Positions 15,294 through 23,747 of a stretch of DNA of 44,759 nt are shown one piece after another (the first letter of the stretch is position 1; every line of letters starts with the position of its first letter). The notes under the pieces are model-generated. The model saw only the letters and a program-made list of their open reading frames with translations, was not told the DNA's origin and did no database searches. A program made the position numbers and the translations under genes. Source of the stretch: Thermoguttaceae bacterium (GTDB taxonomy: Bacteria; Planctomycetota; Planctomycetia; Pirellulales; Thermoguttaceae); contig JAFQUP010000162.1 in the NCBI GenBank assembly GCA_017408405.1, forward strand, positions 1 to 44,759, given 5' to 3'.

Positions 15294-16733
15294 ATGAAAT
15301 TACTTTCCTTCATGAAACATCTCTTGGGAATTTTGTTTCCGTTTCTCGTTTGCTTGAGTATTTACGGGATTTTTATTGGGGGTACGGCAATGACCGGGAA
15401 CGGCGAAAATCAGCCGCTCGAATCCGAGAAACCGGTCCAAGAGGCAGAAGAGCTGGATGCTCTTGCCTCAGCCTTTAATCAGGTTCGAATATTCAGTGAC
15501 GCGGAGTTTCAGGAAGCGGTTTCGCTTTACGAAACAGGACTTCCCGGATTTTCTCCCCGAATCGGCTCCAGAGTATCGATACCATCCTCCTCTTCACGTG
15601 TTTCCGACTCCTATTCCCCCTCATCCGCGCGTTCCATACTCGTGGCGGACACCTCTGAAAAGAAGAATTCTTCCGATTCATCCGCGAAAAAAAGTGAATC
15701 GGAAACTTCTTCATCGAATTCTGGCAACGTGTCCCCGAAAAACGCGGACGCAAAAGCTGGAAATACTGATGCGAGCGTAAAAACCGCTCCAGAAACGCTT
15801 TCCTCGCCTCCGCCCGCCTGGAGCGGAACACGCGGTGACATTTGGCGTATCGACACGACATTTGCCTCTCGAACCAGTCCGGCTCTTTCCCAAATGCGTA
15901 AATTAAAGTTTTACCGATGGGAAGATTCCCAGTGGATGAAAGCTGCCGAGGAAGATTTTTTCGCGTCCACGTTTGAGGATCAGCCGCTCATTTTTTACGT
16001 TCACGGAAACAGAACTGAGCTGAATACCGCCGCGATGCAGGGGATCGCTACCCTCAAAAATCACGCGCGTCATTTCCCCGATTCCACTCCCGCCCGACTC
16101 GTAATTTGGAATTGGGACGCGGAAAAGATCGCGGTTCGTCCACGTGTTGATTTTCCCGCGAAGGCTAATTTCGCCGATTTTCAGGGTTTTTATCTTGCGG
16201 AAATCATTGAAAATCTGCCCGCGAAAAACCAGATCATTTTGGTTGGGCACAGTTTCGGAGCGAGAACCATCCTTTCCTCCCTCCATCTTCTTGCGGGGAA
16301 GACTTTCAGGAATCGAACCCTGGCCGCTCTTTTCCCAAATGAATCGGCTGTGTCGGAAGTTTCATGGAAAAAAGAAACGGTCCGAAAGGATGAAGAAAAC
16401 GTCCAAACTCTGCCGAAAATTGACGTCCTTCTCGTCGCGTCAGCGATTTCATGCGATGTCCTTTCCAAAGGAGGAATGTTCTCCGGCGCGCTGGAAACCG
16501 TATCTTGCCTGAGAGTTACCCAAAATCCATCCGATCACGCTCTCAAGTATTACCCGGTCATGAAGGGGGCGCGAAATCGCCTTCCGGAGGCAATGGGAGC
16601 CATTGGCCCAGTACTTGGAAACGTTGCTCCGGAACTCCGCGAAAAAGTTCAGGTCATACCGCTTGATAATCCGACGCATCAGTATCTCGAATACATTTCG
16701 ATGAGAAGCGTTCAGAACGCGCTGAAATTTTGA
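15294..16733 (+). CDS. Exported alpha/beta hydrolase
   Basis: A 479-residue protein. It has a signal peptide or N-terminal anchor at about residues 9-32 (LGILFPFLVCLSIYGIFIGG). A low-complexity Ser/Lys/Ala linker follows at about residues 100-190, then an alpha/beta hydrolase domain. The oxyanion-region strand LIFYVHGNRTE is followed by the nucleophile elbow VGHSFGA, and a possible catalytic His lies in NPTHQYLEY close to the C-terminus. This resembles the DUF900-type esterase/lipase-like hydrolases. Its substrate is unknown. ATG 15294 sits 8 bases after GGAGG and gives the signal peptide directly. It is transcribed alone; hsp70 begins 236 bases downstream with its own promoter. An ester- or lipid-cleaving role in the envelope is likely but unproven. 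Confidence 0.8.
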   Translation: MKLLSFMKHLLGILFPFLVCLSIYGIFIGGTAMTGNGENQPLESEKPVQEAEELDALASAFNQVRIFSDAEFQEAVSLYETGLPGFSPRIGSRVSIPSSSSRVSDSYSPSSARSILVADTSEKKNSSDSSAKKSESETSSSNSGNVSPKNADAKAGNTDASVKTAPETLSSPPPAWSGTRGDIWRIDTTFASRTSPALSQMRKLKFYRWEDSQWMKAAEEDFFASTFEDQPLIFYVHGNRTELNTAAMQGIATLKNHARHFPDSTPARLVIWNWDAEKIAVRPRVDFPAKANFADFQGFYLAEIIENLPAKNQIILVGHSFGARTILSSLHLLAGKTFRNRTLAALFPNESAVSEVSWKKETVRKDEENVQTLPKIDVLLVASAISCDVLSKGGMFSGALETVSCLRVTQNPSDHALKYYPVMKGARNRLPEAMGAIGPVLGNVAPELREKVQVIPLDNPTHQYLEYISMRSVQNALKF

Positions 16734-16878
16734 TCCTGACCAGAAGCTTTCAGTGAATTTCCGGAAACTTCCGGGAGTTCGCTGAATGTTTTCTGTGAGT
16801 TTGGGAGAAATTTAACGGGAAATGTTCCTGAAAAATGGAAAAATTCTGAAAGTTAAGGAAAATTTTGGGCTTTCCGTC

Positions 16879-16907
16879 TTGAAATTCTTGAACAAGTGCG
16901 ATATATT
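16879..16907 (+). promoter_or_regulatory. Promoter of the Hsp70 gene
   Basis: TTGAAA (16879-16884), a 17-base spacer and TATATT (16902-16907), 62 bases before the ATG. A CIRCE or heat-shock-type element is not visible. Confidence 0.55.
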
Positions 16908-16969
16908 AAAAATAGAAACAGTATTTTATTGGATTTTGAGAAAGTTTTAGCGGTAAATAATTTTTTGTT

Positions 16970-18505
16970 ATGAACGGACAAACGCCAGCTATCGGAATTG
17001 ACTTGGGGACGACATTTTCTGCGATTGCCAAACTGGATCCTTCCGGGGCCGTGATGACTCTGGTGAATGCGGAGGGAGACCGTACGACACCCAGCGTCGC
17101 TCTTTTCGAAGGAGGCCAGGCGATCGTTGGAAAGGAAGCCCTGAAAGCCATTTCGACTGAAGCCAATTCAATCGCTCTCTGCGCGAAGCGCGATATGGGA
17201 AGCAAAGTTTTTCATCAGGCAATTGAGAACAAGCAGTATCCGCCGGAAGTGATTGAGGCTTTTATCCTCAACAAACTCCGAAACGACGCAGCCGCGCAGG
17301 TCGGGTACGTATCGAAAGTCGTCATTACCGTTCCCGCCTATTTTGATGAAGTGCGGCGAAAAGCAACGCAGGATGCCGGGTATATGGCGGGATTTGAAGT
17401 ACTCGACATCATCAATGAACCAACTGCCGCTGCGTTGGCCTTCGGGTATCAGCACGGACTTCTCGGAAAAAATTCAGCTCCGGAAAACATCCTCGTTTAC
17501 GATTTGGGCGGTGGCACGTTTGACGTAACGATCATGCGTGTTTGCGGAAGCGAGTTCACCACCCTCGCGACAGACGGCGACGTTCAGCTCGGCGGTTTTG
17601 ACTGGGACAATCGTCTCGTGGATTTCATCGCGGATAAATTCGTATCCGAATTCTACGCGGACCCGCGTGAAGACATTTGCGCGAGGGGGAAACTCTGGCG
17701 CGAGTGCGAAGATGCCAAACGTACCCTTTCACTGCGACAGAAAGCCTCGATTACCTGTGATTACCAAGGGCTTTCCAAACGCTATGAAGTGACGCGTGAC
17801 GAATTCATTCAAATGACGCAGGATTTGCTCGATCGAACCCGTTTCACCACGGTTCAAACGCTCAATGCCGCTGGGCTTCAGTGGAGCGACATCACGCGCG
17901 TACTTTTGGTTGGCGGATCAAGCAGAATGCCGATGGTCCGTGAAATGCTCCGCCAGGTCACTGGTCAGGAGCCGGATACCAGTGCCGCCGCGGATGAAGC
18001 GGTCGCGATGGGGGCCGCGATTCATGCCGGAAATATTTTGGCCCTTTCTGCGGGAAATCCTCCCTCTTTCCAAATTCGAAACGTTAACTCCCACTCCTTG
18101 GGTGTCATTGGAATGGATCCAGCCACCCGTTTGCCGCGGGTTGGAGTTCTGATTCCAAGAAACACAAAACTCCCCGCCAGAATTCGCAGAAAATTCAAAA
18201 CCCAGAAAAACAATCAACGGAGCCTCCTCGTTCAGATTGTCGAAGGAGAGAGCAGCTCGCCGGATAATTGCACTTTTATCGGCTGCTGCAAAATCCCGAA
18301 TTTCCCGCCGAATCTCCCTGCCGGAACGGAGGTTCACGTCATTTTCCAGTACTCACCTGACGGAAGATTGAAGGTGGAGGTTCAGATTCCCGAAGCGAAT
18401 ACGGAGATTTCGCAGGAATTCACGCGTGAGAACAATCTTTCCAAAACGCTTCTGGATGGCTGGAGACAGTACATTTCGAACGAACCGCCAACTGACTATC
18501 AGTAA
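16970..18505 (+). CDS. Hsp70 family protein with short C-terminus
   Basis: DnaK-like chaperone of 511 residues. The nucleotide-binding domain (1 to about 355) is complete: GIDLGTTFSA phosphate-1 loop, INEPTAAALAFGY, DLGGGTFDV phosphate-2 loop and the adenosine motif VLLVGGSSRMPMVREML. A substrate-binding beta domain follows (about 370-480), but the helical lid of true DnaK (which has 610-640 residues) is missing. So this is an Hsp70 paralogue and not the housekeeping DnaK. No DnaJ, GrpE or J-domain gene is adjacent. The beta domain has the VGVLIPRNTKLP entry motif, so peptide binding is plausible. The start MNGQTPAIGIDLG has almost no Shine-Dalgarno sequence. mnmE follows after 221 bases. Confidence 0.92.
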   Translation: MNGQTPAIGIDLGTTFSAIAKLDPSGAVMTLVNAEGDRTTPSVALFEGGQAIVGKEALKAISTEANSIALCAKRDMGSKVFHQAIENKQYPPEVIEAFILNKLRNDAAAQVGYVSKVVITVPAYFDEVRRKATQDAGYMAGFEVLDIINEPTAAALAFGYQHGLLGKNSAPENILVYDLGGGTFDVTIMRVCGSEFTTLATDGDVQLGGFDWDNRLVDFIADKFVSEFYADPREDICARGKLWRECEDAKRTLSLRQKASITCDYQGLSKRYEVTRDEFIQMTQDLLDRTRFTTVQTLNAAGLQWSDITRVLLVGGSSRMPMVREMLRQVTGQEPDTSAAADEAVAMGAAIHAGNILALSAGNPPSFQIRNVNSHSLGVIGMDPATRLPRVGVLIPRNTKLPARIRRKFKTQKNNQRSLLVQIVEGESSSPDNCTFIGCCKIPNFPPNLPAGTEVHVIFQYSPDGRLKVEVQIPEANTEISQEFTRENNLSKTLLDGWRQYISNEPPTDYQ

Positions 18506-18567
18506 TTTTGCTTCTCGCGGCTGGCCTCGAAAATGAAGAGTCAAAAAGAAATATTACCTTTTTCGAC

Positions 18568-18598
18568 TTTCCCCTTCTGTTTCACGGAGGGGGAAATT
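18568..18598 (+). terminator. Possible terminator hairpin after the Hsp70 gene
   Basis: TTTCCCC (18568-18574) pairs with GGGGAAA (18590-18596) around a 15-base loop and is followed only by TTATTTG. The T-run is weak, so this may be a 3' stabilising hairpin instead. Confidence 0.35.
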
Positions 18599-18726
18599 AT
18601 TTGAGGGGAAGAATTCATTGAGACCTTAACCCCAATTTTGACTCCAATTCATTTTTCAGGCGCGCCGCCTATGGTCTGTTGAACGAAATTCGTTCCTGCG
18701 TTCCCTTACTTACCGTGGAATTCCAA

Positions 18727-20262
18727 ATGTTTCCTCTTGAAGATACCATCACTGCCATTGCCTCTGCTCATTCACTGAATGGCTTGCGCGGGATCGTGCG
18801 TTTGAGTGGTCCAAATTCCCTTGCCGTTCTGGAGCGGATAGGAATTTCTTTTCCAGATTTTTACGCGAATACCGCCTCTGAGCTTCAGGAACAGAGGGGA
18901 AATCAACCTTTTCTTTTTGATTCTGAATTTTCATTGGGGGAAGGGGTTTCGGCTATTCCCGCGAGGATTCTTTGCTGGCCCGGCTCGCGCAGCTACACAG
19001 GGCAAAATGCCGCGGAAATTCACACTCTGGGAGTACTGCCTTTTCTCGAAAAACTCACTGAAGTACTTTGCCGGACGGGGATGGTGCGTCTCGCGCAGCC
19101 CGGAGAATTTACGCTGCGCGCGTTCCTTTCGGGACGACTGGACCTGACGCAGGCAGAGGCCGTTTTGGGAACGATAGACGCGCAGGATCCGAAACGGCTT
19201 GAGGCCGCGCTTCACCAACTGGCGGGAGGTCTGGCTCTTCCTCTTCAAAATTTGCGGGACGATCTGTTTGACCTTTTGGGACATCTTGAGGCCGGCTTTG
19301 ATTTTGCGGATGAGGACATTGAATTCATTTCGGCGCAGGAACTGACTCTCCGTTTGGAAAATGCCTCCTCTGTCATTCGTGGAATCCTCGATAAAATGCG
19401 TTCCCGCGGTTCGTCTGAAACGTTACCGCGTCTGGTCCTTTACGGGCCGCCCAATATTGGAAAAAGCGCCCTTTTCAACGCGCTTCTCGGCAAAGAAGCG
19501 GCTTTGGTTTTTGATCATCCCGGCACAACTCGCGATTATCTCGCGGCCCCCTTGGAATTAAACGGAAATTCATGCCTTTTGGTTGACACCGCCGGCGATT
19601 TTTCCCAATTACCCCTGAATATTGAGCGAAAGGCTGCCCCCGCTTTACCAGATGATTCTTTTTCCGGGGATTCACTGAACCTGGATTTTCAGTCAGCCGA
19701 CTCCTCTTCGGCAGATTTTCTTAATGAAACATCGCAGCAGCTCGCCCGATCACAAAAAGAACTGGCTGATTTTCCCCTTTTCTGCTTTGACACGCGAGAA
19801 TTTATTCAAATCCGTCCAGAAATAGTAAAAGTTCTCCAGGAACGTCTGATTTCTGATTCGGATTCACTCATTCTTTTGACTCGTTCGGACCTGGTTTCCT
19901 CGGAATTGATTGAAACATTCATTTCCAGCCTTCCAACCGCCTTTTCCCGAAAAATTCAGATTACGAGCAGTTTTACCGGACGCGGTCTTTCAGCATTGCG
20001 TAATGTTTTGGGACAGCTGCTTTCCGAGCGGGCAGGTGATGAATCGGATGTCGTTTCCTCAACGCAGACTCGCTGCCGGGAATCACTTCTTCTCGCGCTT
20101 GAGTCACTTGAGCGTGCGCAGTTTTTCAGCGGCACGGAATTTCAAGAGCTGATTGCCGCGGAAGTTCGTGTCGCTTTGGACCAGATTGGCTTGATGGTCG
20201 GCGCAATCTATACGGAAGATTTGCTCGACTCGATTTTCAGCCGTTTTTGCGTCGGAAAATAA
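18727..20262 (+). CDS. mnmE: tRNA modification GTPase MnmE, divergent G domain
   Basis: MnmE works with MnmG to place carboxymethylaminomethyl groups on U34 of certain tRNAs. Length 511. The N-terminal tetrahydrofolate-binding domain opens with DTITAIAS and has SRSYTGQNAAEIHT. The helical domain shows the GEFTLRAFLSGRLDLTQAEAV block. The G domain keeps G1 GPPNIGKS (240-247), G2 GTTRD and G3 DTAG (287-290). The C-terminus FCVGK matches the family FC(I/V)GK. Two oddities: G4 is TRSD (385-388) where NKxD is expected, and a Ser/Asp-rich insertion of about 40 residues follows G3 (about 305-345), replacing the usual GLR loop. ATG 18727 fits homologues. The Shine-Dalgarno sequence is weak. Confidence 0.92.
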   Translation: MFPLEDTITAIASAHSLNGLRGIVRLSGPNSLAVLERIGISFPDFYANTASELQEQRGNQPFLFDSEFSLGEGVSAIPARILCWPGSRSYTGQNAAEIHTLGVLPFLEKLTEVLCRTGMVRLAQPGEFTLRAFLSGRLDLTQAEAVLGTIDAQDPKRLEAALHQLAGGLALPLQNLRDDLFDLLGHLEAGFDFADEDIEFISAQELTLRLENASSVIRGILDKMRSRGSSETLPRLVLYGPPNIGKSALFNALLGKEAALVFDHPGTTRDYLAAPLELNGNSCLLVDTAGDFSQLPLNIERKAAPALPDDSFSGDSLNLDFQSADSSSADFLNETSQQLARSQKELADFPLFCFDTREFIQIRPEIVKVLQERLISDSDSLILLTRSDLVSSELIETFISSLPTAFSRKIQITSSFTGRGLSALRNVLGQLLSERAGDESDVVSSTQTRCRESLLLALESLERAQFFSGTEFQELIAAEVRVALDQIGLMVGAIYTEDLLDSIFSRFCVGK

Positions 20263-20346
20263 GAAGCAAGCAAGAAATTTGCGAAATTTACGCAAAACTT
20301 GGATAAAATACTAAACGAAAAGGCCCCGAAAGGAGAAAGGGAGAGG

Positions 20347-21288
20347 ATGAGTCTCATTTCCATTCAGCTCAAAGAAGCGAATTTGCCGGACATTACCCGT
20401 AAATTGGTCGAGACATGCGCGGAATATCGAACGATTCAGCATTTGGGGCCTTGCCCGATGCCAACGCATGACGTGGTGGTAGAAATTTTGAATGACCTTG
20501 CCGAAGTACTTTATCCTGGATTTGGGACACGCAATAATCTTCATCTGGGAAATATCACGTATTTCATGGGGGAGATTCTGGACCGCGTTTTTGACAAACT
20601 GGCTGTCCAGATTACTCTTTCTCTCTGCCATACGAACGGCTGCTCGCCGGAAGATTGCGCGAATGGGTGCGATTTAAGCCAGCGCAGTGAAGTCGTTCGT
20701 GACGGTCAGGATAAAGCCATGGCGTTTCTCGCGCGCCTTCCTGAGATTCGTAAAGTTCTTGAGACAGACGTTGAGGCCACCTATGCCGGGGACCCGGCCT
20801 GCCGCTCATTCGCGGAAGCCATCTTTTGCTATCCCGGTTTGAAAGCAATTACGGTTTACCGAATAGCTCATGAGCTTCACCTGCTTGGAGTACCGCTTAT
20901 TCCGCGTATGATGACAGAATGGGCCCACAGTCGGACAGGAATTGACATTCATCCGGGAGCTACGATTGGACCGCATTTTTTCATCGACCATGGTACTGGT
21001 GTCGTCATTGGGGAAACCTGCGAAATTGGCGAGTGGGTCAAACTCTATCAGGGGGTCACTTTGGGAGCGTTGAGTTTTCCAAAGGACGACTCCGGTCAGC
21101 TCGTCCGCGGTATGAAACGTCATCCAACCATTCAGGATCACGTCGTCATTTACGCGAACGCGACGGTATTAGGCGGGGAAACGGTCATTGGAGAAAATTC
21201 CGTCGTTGGTTCCAGCGTTTGGGTCATGAAGTCCGTTGAACCCAACACGACGGTATTAATGGAAAAGCCAAAACTGATCGTTCGATAA
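20347..21288 (+). CDS. cysE: Serine O-acetyltransferase (CysE/EpsC type)
   Basis: Transfers acetyl from acetyl-CoA to L-serine to give O-acetylserine, the precursor of cysteine. Length 313. An N-terminal helical part of about 170 residues leads into a left-handed beta-helix of hexapeptide repeats. Catalytic-type residues are in GIDIHPGATIG and FIDHGTGVVIGE, and the loop YQGVTLGALSFPKD is of the EpsC kind. A cluster of four Cys (94, 99, 104, 108; LCHTNGCSPEDCANGCD) in the N-terminal part is unusual and might bind metal. ATG 20347 follows a purine-rich GGAGAAAGGGAGAGG. It starts 84 bases after mnmE on the same strand. No cysK is nearby. The C-terminus is long enough for cysteine feedback control, but this cannot be judged. 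Confidence 0.93.
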   Translation: MSLISIQLKEANLPDITRKLVETCAEYRTIQHLGPCPMPTHDVVVEILNDLAEVLYPGFGTRNNLHLGNITYFMGEILDRVFDKLAVQITLSLCHTNGCSPEDCANGCDLSQRSEVVRDGQDKAMAFLARLPEIRKVLETDVEATYAGDPACRSFAEAIFCYPGLKAITVYRIAHELHLLGVPLIPRMMTEWAHSRTGIDIHPGATIGPHFFIDHGTGVVIGETCEIGEWVKLYQGVTLGALSFPKDDSGQLVRGMKRHPTIQDHVVIYANATVLGGETVIGENSVVGSSVWVMKSVEPNTTVLMEKPKLIVR

Positions 21289-21461
21289 GTATCCTGCCAT
21301 TGGTTTGAGAGAAATTTTCCTGTGCTTTCTCGCTTATGCAACGCTAATCCCAAACTGTTTCTTGCGAAACACCCCAAATTTCAAGGAATTTTCAAGAAAT
21401 CCAGTAAAAAACACCAATTCAGAAGTGATCGAAAAATTTCACGAAAATTCTCTCCCCCTCC

Positions 21462-21491
21462 TTGACAAAATGGGGTTAAATGCGCTATACT
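21462..21491 (+). promoter_or_regulatory. Promoter of the FG-GAP protein gene
   Basis: TTGACA (21462-21467), an 18-base spacer and TATACT (21486-21491). The -35 is a perfect match. Confidence 0.65.
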
Positions 21492-21773
21492 GTGAAAATC
21501 ACGGCTAGAGTCTTTTTCAGGCTTTTTCCTGTTTTCGTTTTCAGCAGGAATCCAATTCCGTGTTCCTTATTTCACGTTCCAATGGCCTCACGCACAGTTT
21601 GCGCACGGGATGATTTCGCGCATGACGGACGTTTTTTCCTGTCGACTTTCATCATGACCGAAAATTACGATAATATGCGTTTCGATCCTGATTTAAGGTC
21701 TGCCATTGATTCAATTCCATTTTGTGATCATTGATTTTTCAAAGTTTCGTTTTTTCAAAAAAAGGATTAAACC
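21492..21773 (+). other. Long 5' leader (about 275 bases) of the FG-GAP gene
   Basis: Between the predicted start site (about 21498) and ATG 21774 there is no supported gene. The only open frame begins upstream of the predicted start site and its sequence does not look like a protein. The leader is not clearly foldable by eye. With 21289-21461 it makes a 485-base gap after cysE. Confidence 0.4.
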
Positions 21774-22979
21774 ATGAAAAAACATTCCCTCCTAAAAATG
21801 TTCTGTTCTCTGGCCGGAGTCTCGGTCGTTTCGTTTCTGGCTGCGCTTCCAGTGTCCGCGATTGAATTTGAACGTGTCCCCGTGACGAGTGAATTCCTCG
21901 CCGAGGGTGCTTTTTACGCGGATTTTAATAAAGACGGCGTAACGGACATTACGTATGGTCCGTACGTTTTCTATGGTCCAGACTTTAAGAAAAAGGAAGC
22001 GTATCGCGAGGTAAAATCATTTCAGCCGGAGGGTTACTCGGACCAGTTTCTCTGCTTTACGGATGACCTGAATCAGGACGGTTGGGCGGACATTATTCAG
22101 GTTCCCTGGCCCGGCACGGATGGCTACTGGTGGCAGAATCCAGGCAAAGAGGGGGGAGAGTGGAAAAAATTCTTTATCTCAAAAGAGATTGGAAATGAAT
22201 CTCAGGTTTACGTGGATATTGACGGTGACGGACGAAAAGACCTCGCGTTCAACCGAAATGGTTTCATGGGATTTGCTTCCTTTAACGCGAATGACGTGAG
22301 CGCGTGGAAATGGCACGCGGTTTCAGAAGAAGATGGTAAATATCAGCGCTACTTCCACGGCATCGGAGCTGGTGACGTGAATACGGATGGACAGGTAGAC
22401 GTCATTGATTCAAAAGGCTGGTACGAAAATCCCGGCAAAGACGCACCGAATTTTGAAGGTGTCTGGACGTACCATAAATTTGAATTTGCGGATCGTGCTT
22501 CAACCATCTGCGTTTTCGATATTGACGGCGACGGTTTGAATGATGTCGTCTGTGCCTGGGACGCTCATCTTTACGGATTGGTCTGGTGGAAGGCCGTGAA
22601 AGCCGCGGACGGAACGATGACGTTTGAGAAGAACGAGATTCAGCCGATTGATCCAGCCAACGCGGAAGGAAAAGTGAGCTTTACCCAAATGCACGCAATT
22701 GATTACGCTGACATCAATGGCGATGGTCTGACGGATTTCGTGACAGGAAAACGCTGGTGGGCACATGGACCAAATGGGGATAAAGAAGCGAATTTTCCAG
22801 CGGTTCTTTACTGGTACGAATGTCGTCGTGAGAACGGAAAAACGTACTTTGTGCCTCATTTGATTGACGATAATTCCGGAGTCGGAACGCAGATCACGGT
22901 TGGCGATATTAACGGCGACGGTAAAATGGACGTGCTTTCCGGAAATAAAAAAGGATGCACCGTATTTCTTCAGAAATAG
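21774..22979 (+). CDS. Exported FG-GAP/VCBS repeat protein
   Basis: Secreted 401-residue protein with an N-terminal signal peptide (to about residue 29, cleavage after VSA). The mature part is a repeated-blade structure with calcium-loop motifs of the form DxDxDGxxD: DFNKDGVTD, DLNQDGWAD, DIDGDGRKD, DVNTDGQVD, DIDGDGLND, DINGDGLTD and DINGDGKMD. Seven such loops suggest a beta-propeller. Aromatic repeats such as WYENPGKD and WWQNPGKE recur between blades. Proteins of this kind are common in planctomycetes and are thought to bind carbohydrate or other surface ligands; a catalytic role is not visible. A GGATT-type site precedes the ATG. It has its own promoter and a strong terminator, so it is monocistronic. 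Confidence 0.88.
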   Translation: MKKHSLLKMFCSLAGVSVVSFLAALPVSAIEFERVPVTSEFLAEGAFYADFNKDGVTDITYGPYVFYGPDFKKKEAYREVKSFQPEGYSDQFLCFTDDLNQDGWADIIQVPWPGTDGYWWQNPGKEGGEWKKFFISKEIGNESQVYVDIDGDGRKDLAFNRNGFMGFASFNANDVSAWKWHAVSEEDGKYQRYFHGIGAGDVNTDGQVDVIDSKGWYENPGKDAPNFEGVWTYHKFEFADRASTICVFDIDGDGLNDVVCAWDAHLYGLVWWKAVKAADGTMTFEKNEIQPIDPANAEGKVSFTQMHAIDYADINGDGLTDFVTGKRWWAHGPNGDKEANFPAVLYWYECRRENGKTYFVPHLIDDNSGVGTQITVGDINGDGKMDVLSGNKKGCTVFLQK

Positions 22980-23031
22980 AGAGTATCTAGTGAGCAGGAC
23001 ACGAAGTAAATTTTAATTTACGAAATTACGA

Positions 23032-23062
23032 GGGGCAGTTTAGTTGAACTGCTCCTTTTTTT
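23032..23062 (+). terminator. Intrinsic terminator after the FG-GAP gene
   Basis: Stem GGGGCAGTT / AACTGCTCC (one G-T wobble) with loop TAGTTG and a run of seven T. Confidence 0.9.
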
Positions 23063-23137
23063 GTCTCAACTTGATTGCTTGAAAATCTAAAAGAAAATCA
23101 AGGCTTTCTGCAACACAAACCATTGAATGACTAAAAC

Positions 23138-23201
23138 TTTAGTAAAAATATCCGGACAGATTCTTTAAAGAAGAAAAATATTATCTTAATTTAGTAAAAA
23201 T
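23138..23201 (+). repeat. Two direct repeats upstream of csrA
   Basis: TTTAGTAAAAAT occurs at 23138-23149 and again at 23190-23201, 52 bases apart (five helical turns). The second copy is 24 bases upstream of the csrA -35 box. It could be an operator or an AT-rich upstream promoter element. The surrounding 22980-23336 gap has no other gene. Confidence 0.4.
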
Positions 23202-23224
23202 CGCAAATTTGGTAAATTTCACAG

Positions 23225-23252
23225 TTGACAAATCAATTTTTTGTGCTAAAAT
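23225..23252 (+). promoter_or_regulatory. csrA promoter
   Basis: TTGACA (23225-23230), a 16-base spacer and TAAAAT (23247-23252) preceded by TGC. This puts the transcription start inside the hexanucleotide repeat that follows. Confidence 0.7.
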
Positions 23253-23254
23253 AA

Positions 23255-23278
23255 AAATAGAAATAGAAATAGAAATAC
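23255..23278 (+). repeat. AAATAG tandem repeat at the csrA transcription start
   Basis: AAATAG x3 followed by AAATAC, 24 bases, starting 3 bases after the -10 box. The copies are perfect except for the last base. Confidence 0.8.
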
Positions 23279-23336
23279 TTTGGGATTAAGCGTCGATTTT
23301 GTTTTTTTGTTTATTTTTTCGGATAGGTAAAAATTT

Positions 23337-23567
23337 ATGTTAGTTTTATCACGTAAACCTGGTGAGCGCATCATGATTGGCGAAAATATCGCCATCACGG
23401 TCGTTCGCATTTCCCAGGGAACAGTAAGAATTGGCGTGGAAGCACCTCGTGATATGGCCGTAATCCGTGAGGAAGTTGCGTCCCGAGACCACGCGCTTCC
23501 AGAAAAAGAGGCTTTTGAGATTTTTCTTCCTGTTTCCGCGCTTGAAAGTCCCGCGAATCATATCTGA
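23337..23567 (+). CDS. csrA: Carbon storage regulator CsrA
   Basis: Small RNA-binding homodimer that controls translation and stability of mRNAs by binding GGA-containing leaders. The 76 residues begin MLVLSRKPGERIMIGENI, the invariant N-terminus, followed by VRIGVEAPRDMAVIREEV, which supplies the RNA-binding C-terminal part (IGVEAP and the VxREE segment). The C-terminal tail is 20-25 residues longer than the minimal protein. The leader includes GGATAGG about 10 bases before the ATG, which is both a ribosome site and a possible GGA autoregulatory site. It is monocistronic with a strong promoter. No FliW or flagellar gene is near. The role in this organism, motility or metabolism, cannot be told. 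Confidence 0.96.
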   Translation: MLVLSRKPGERIMIGENIAITVVRISQGTVRIGVEAPRDMAVIREEVASRDHALPEKEAFEIFLPVSALESPANHI

Positions 23568-23577
23568 TTAGGCTTTT

Positions 23578-23586
23578 TGCTAAAAT
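23578..23586 (+). promoter_or_regulatory. Orphan extended -10 box after csrA
   Basis: TGC-TAAAAT directly downstream of the csrA stop, with no acceptable -35. The following 160 bases (to 23747) contain a CCGTGA / TCACGG hairpin (about 23590-23608) but no gene. It might drive a short RNA. Weak evidence. Confidence 0.25.
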
Positions 23587-23747
23587 GTTCCGTGAGTTAA
23601 TTTCACGGTTGGTCTGATAAAATGAAGTGAGTTGGCATGGGACGGCTTGGCTGGACGCCATAAAGGAATTTCGTCTTTTGAATAAATTAAATTTTATCTT
23701 GATTAATTTTTGTCTATGCCGCGTCAAGTTTCCGTTTTAAACTAAAC

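Noticed and set aside
21480..21734. 84-codon ORF in the leader of the FG-GAP gene
   Set aside because: Its start lies inside the predicted promoter, so the mRNA would not contain it, and the peptide is not protein-like.
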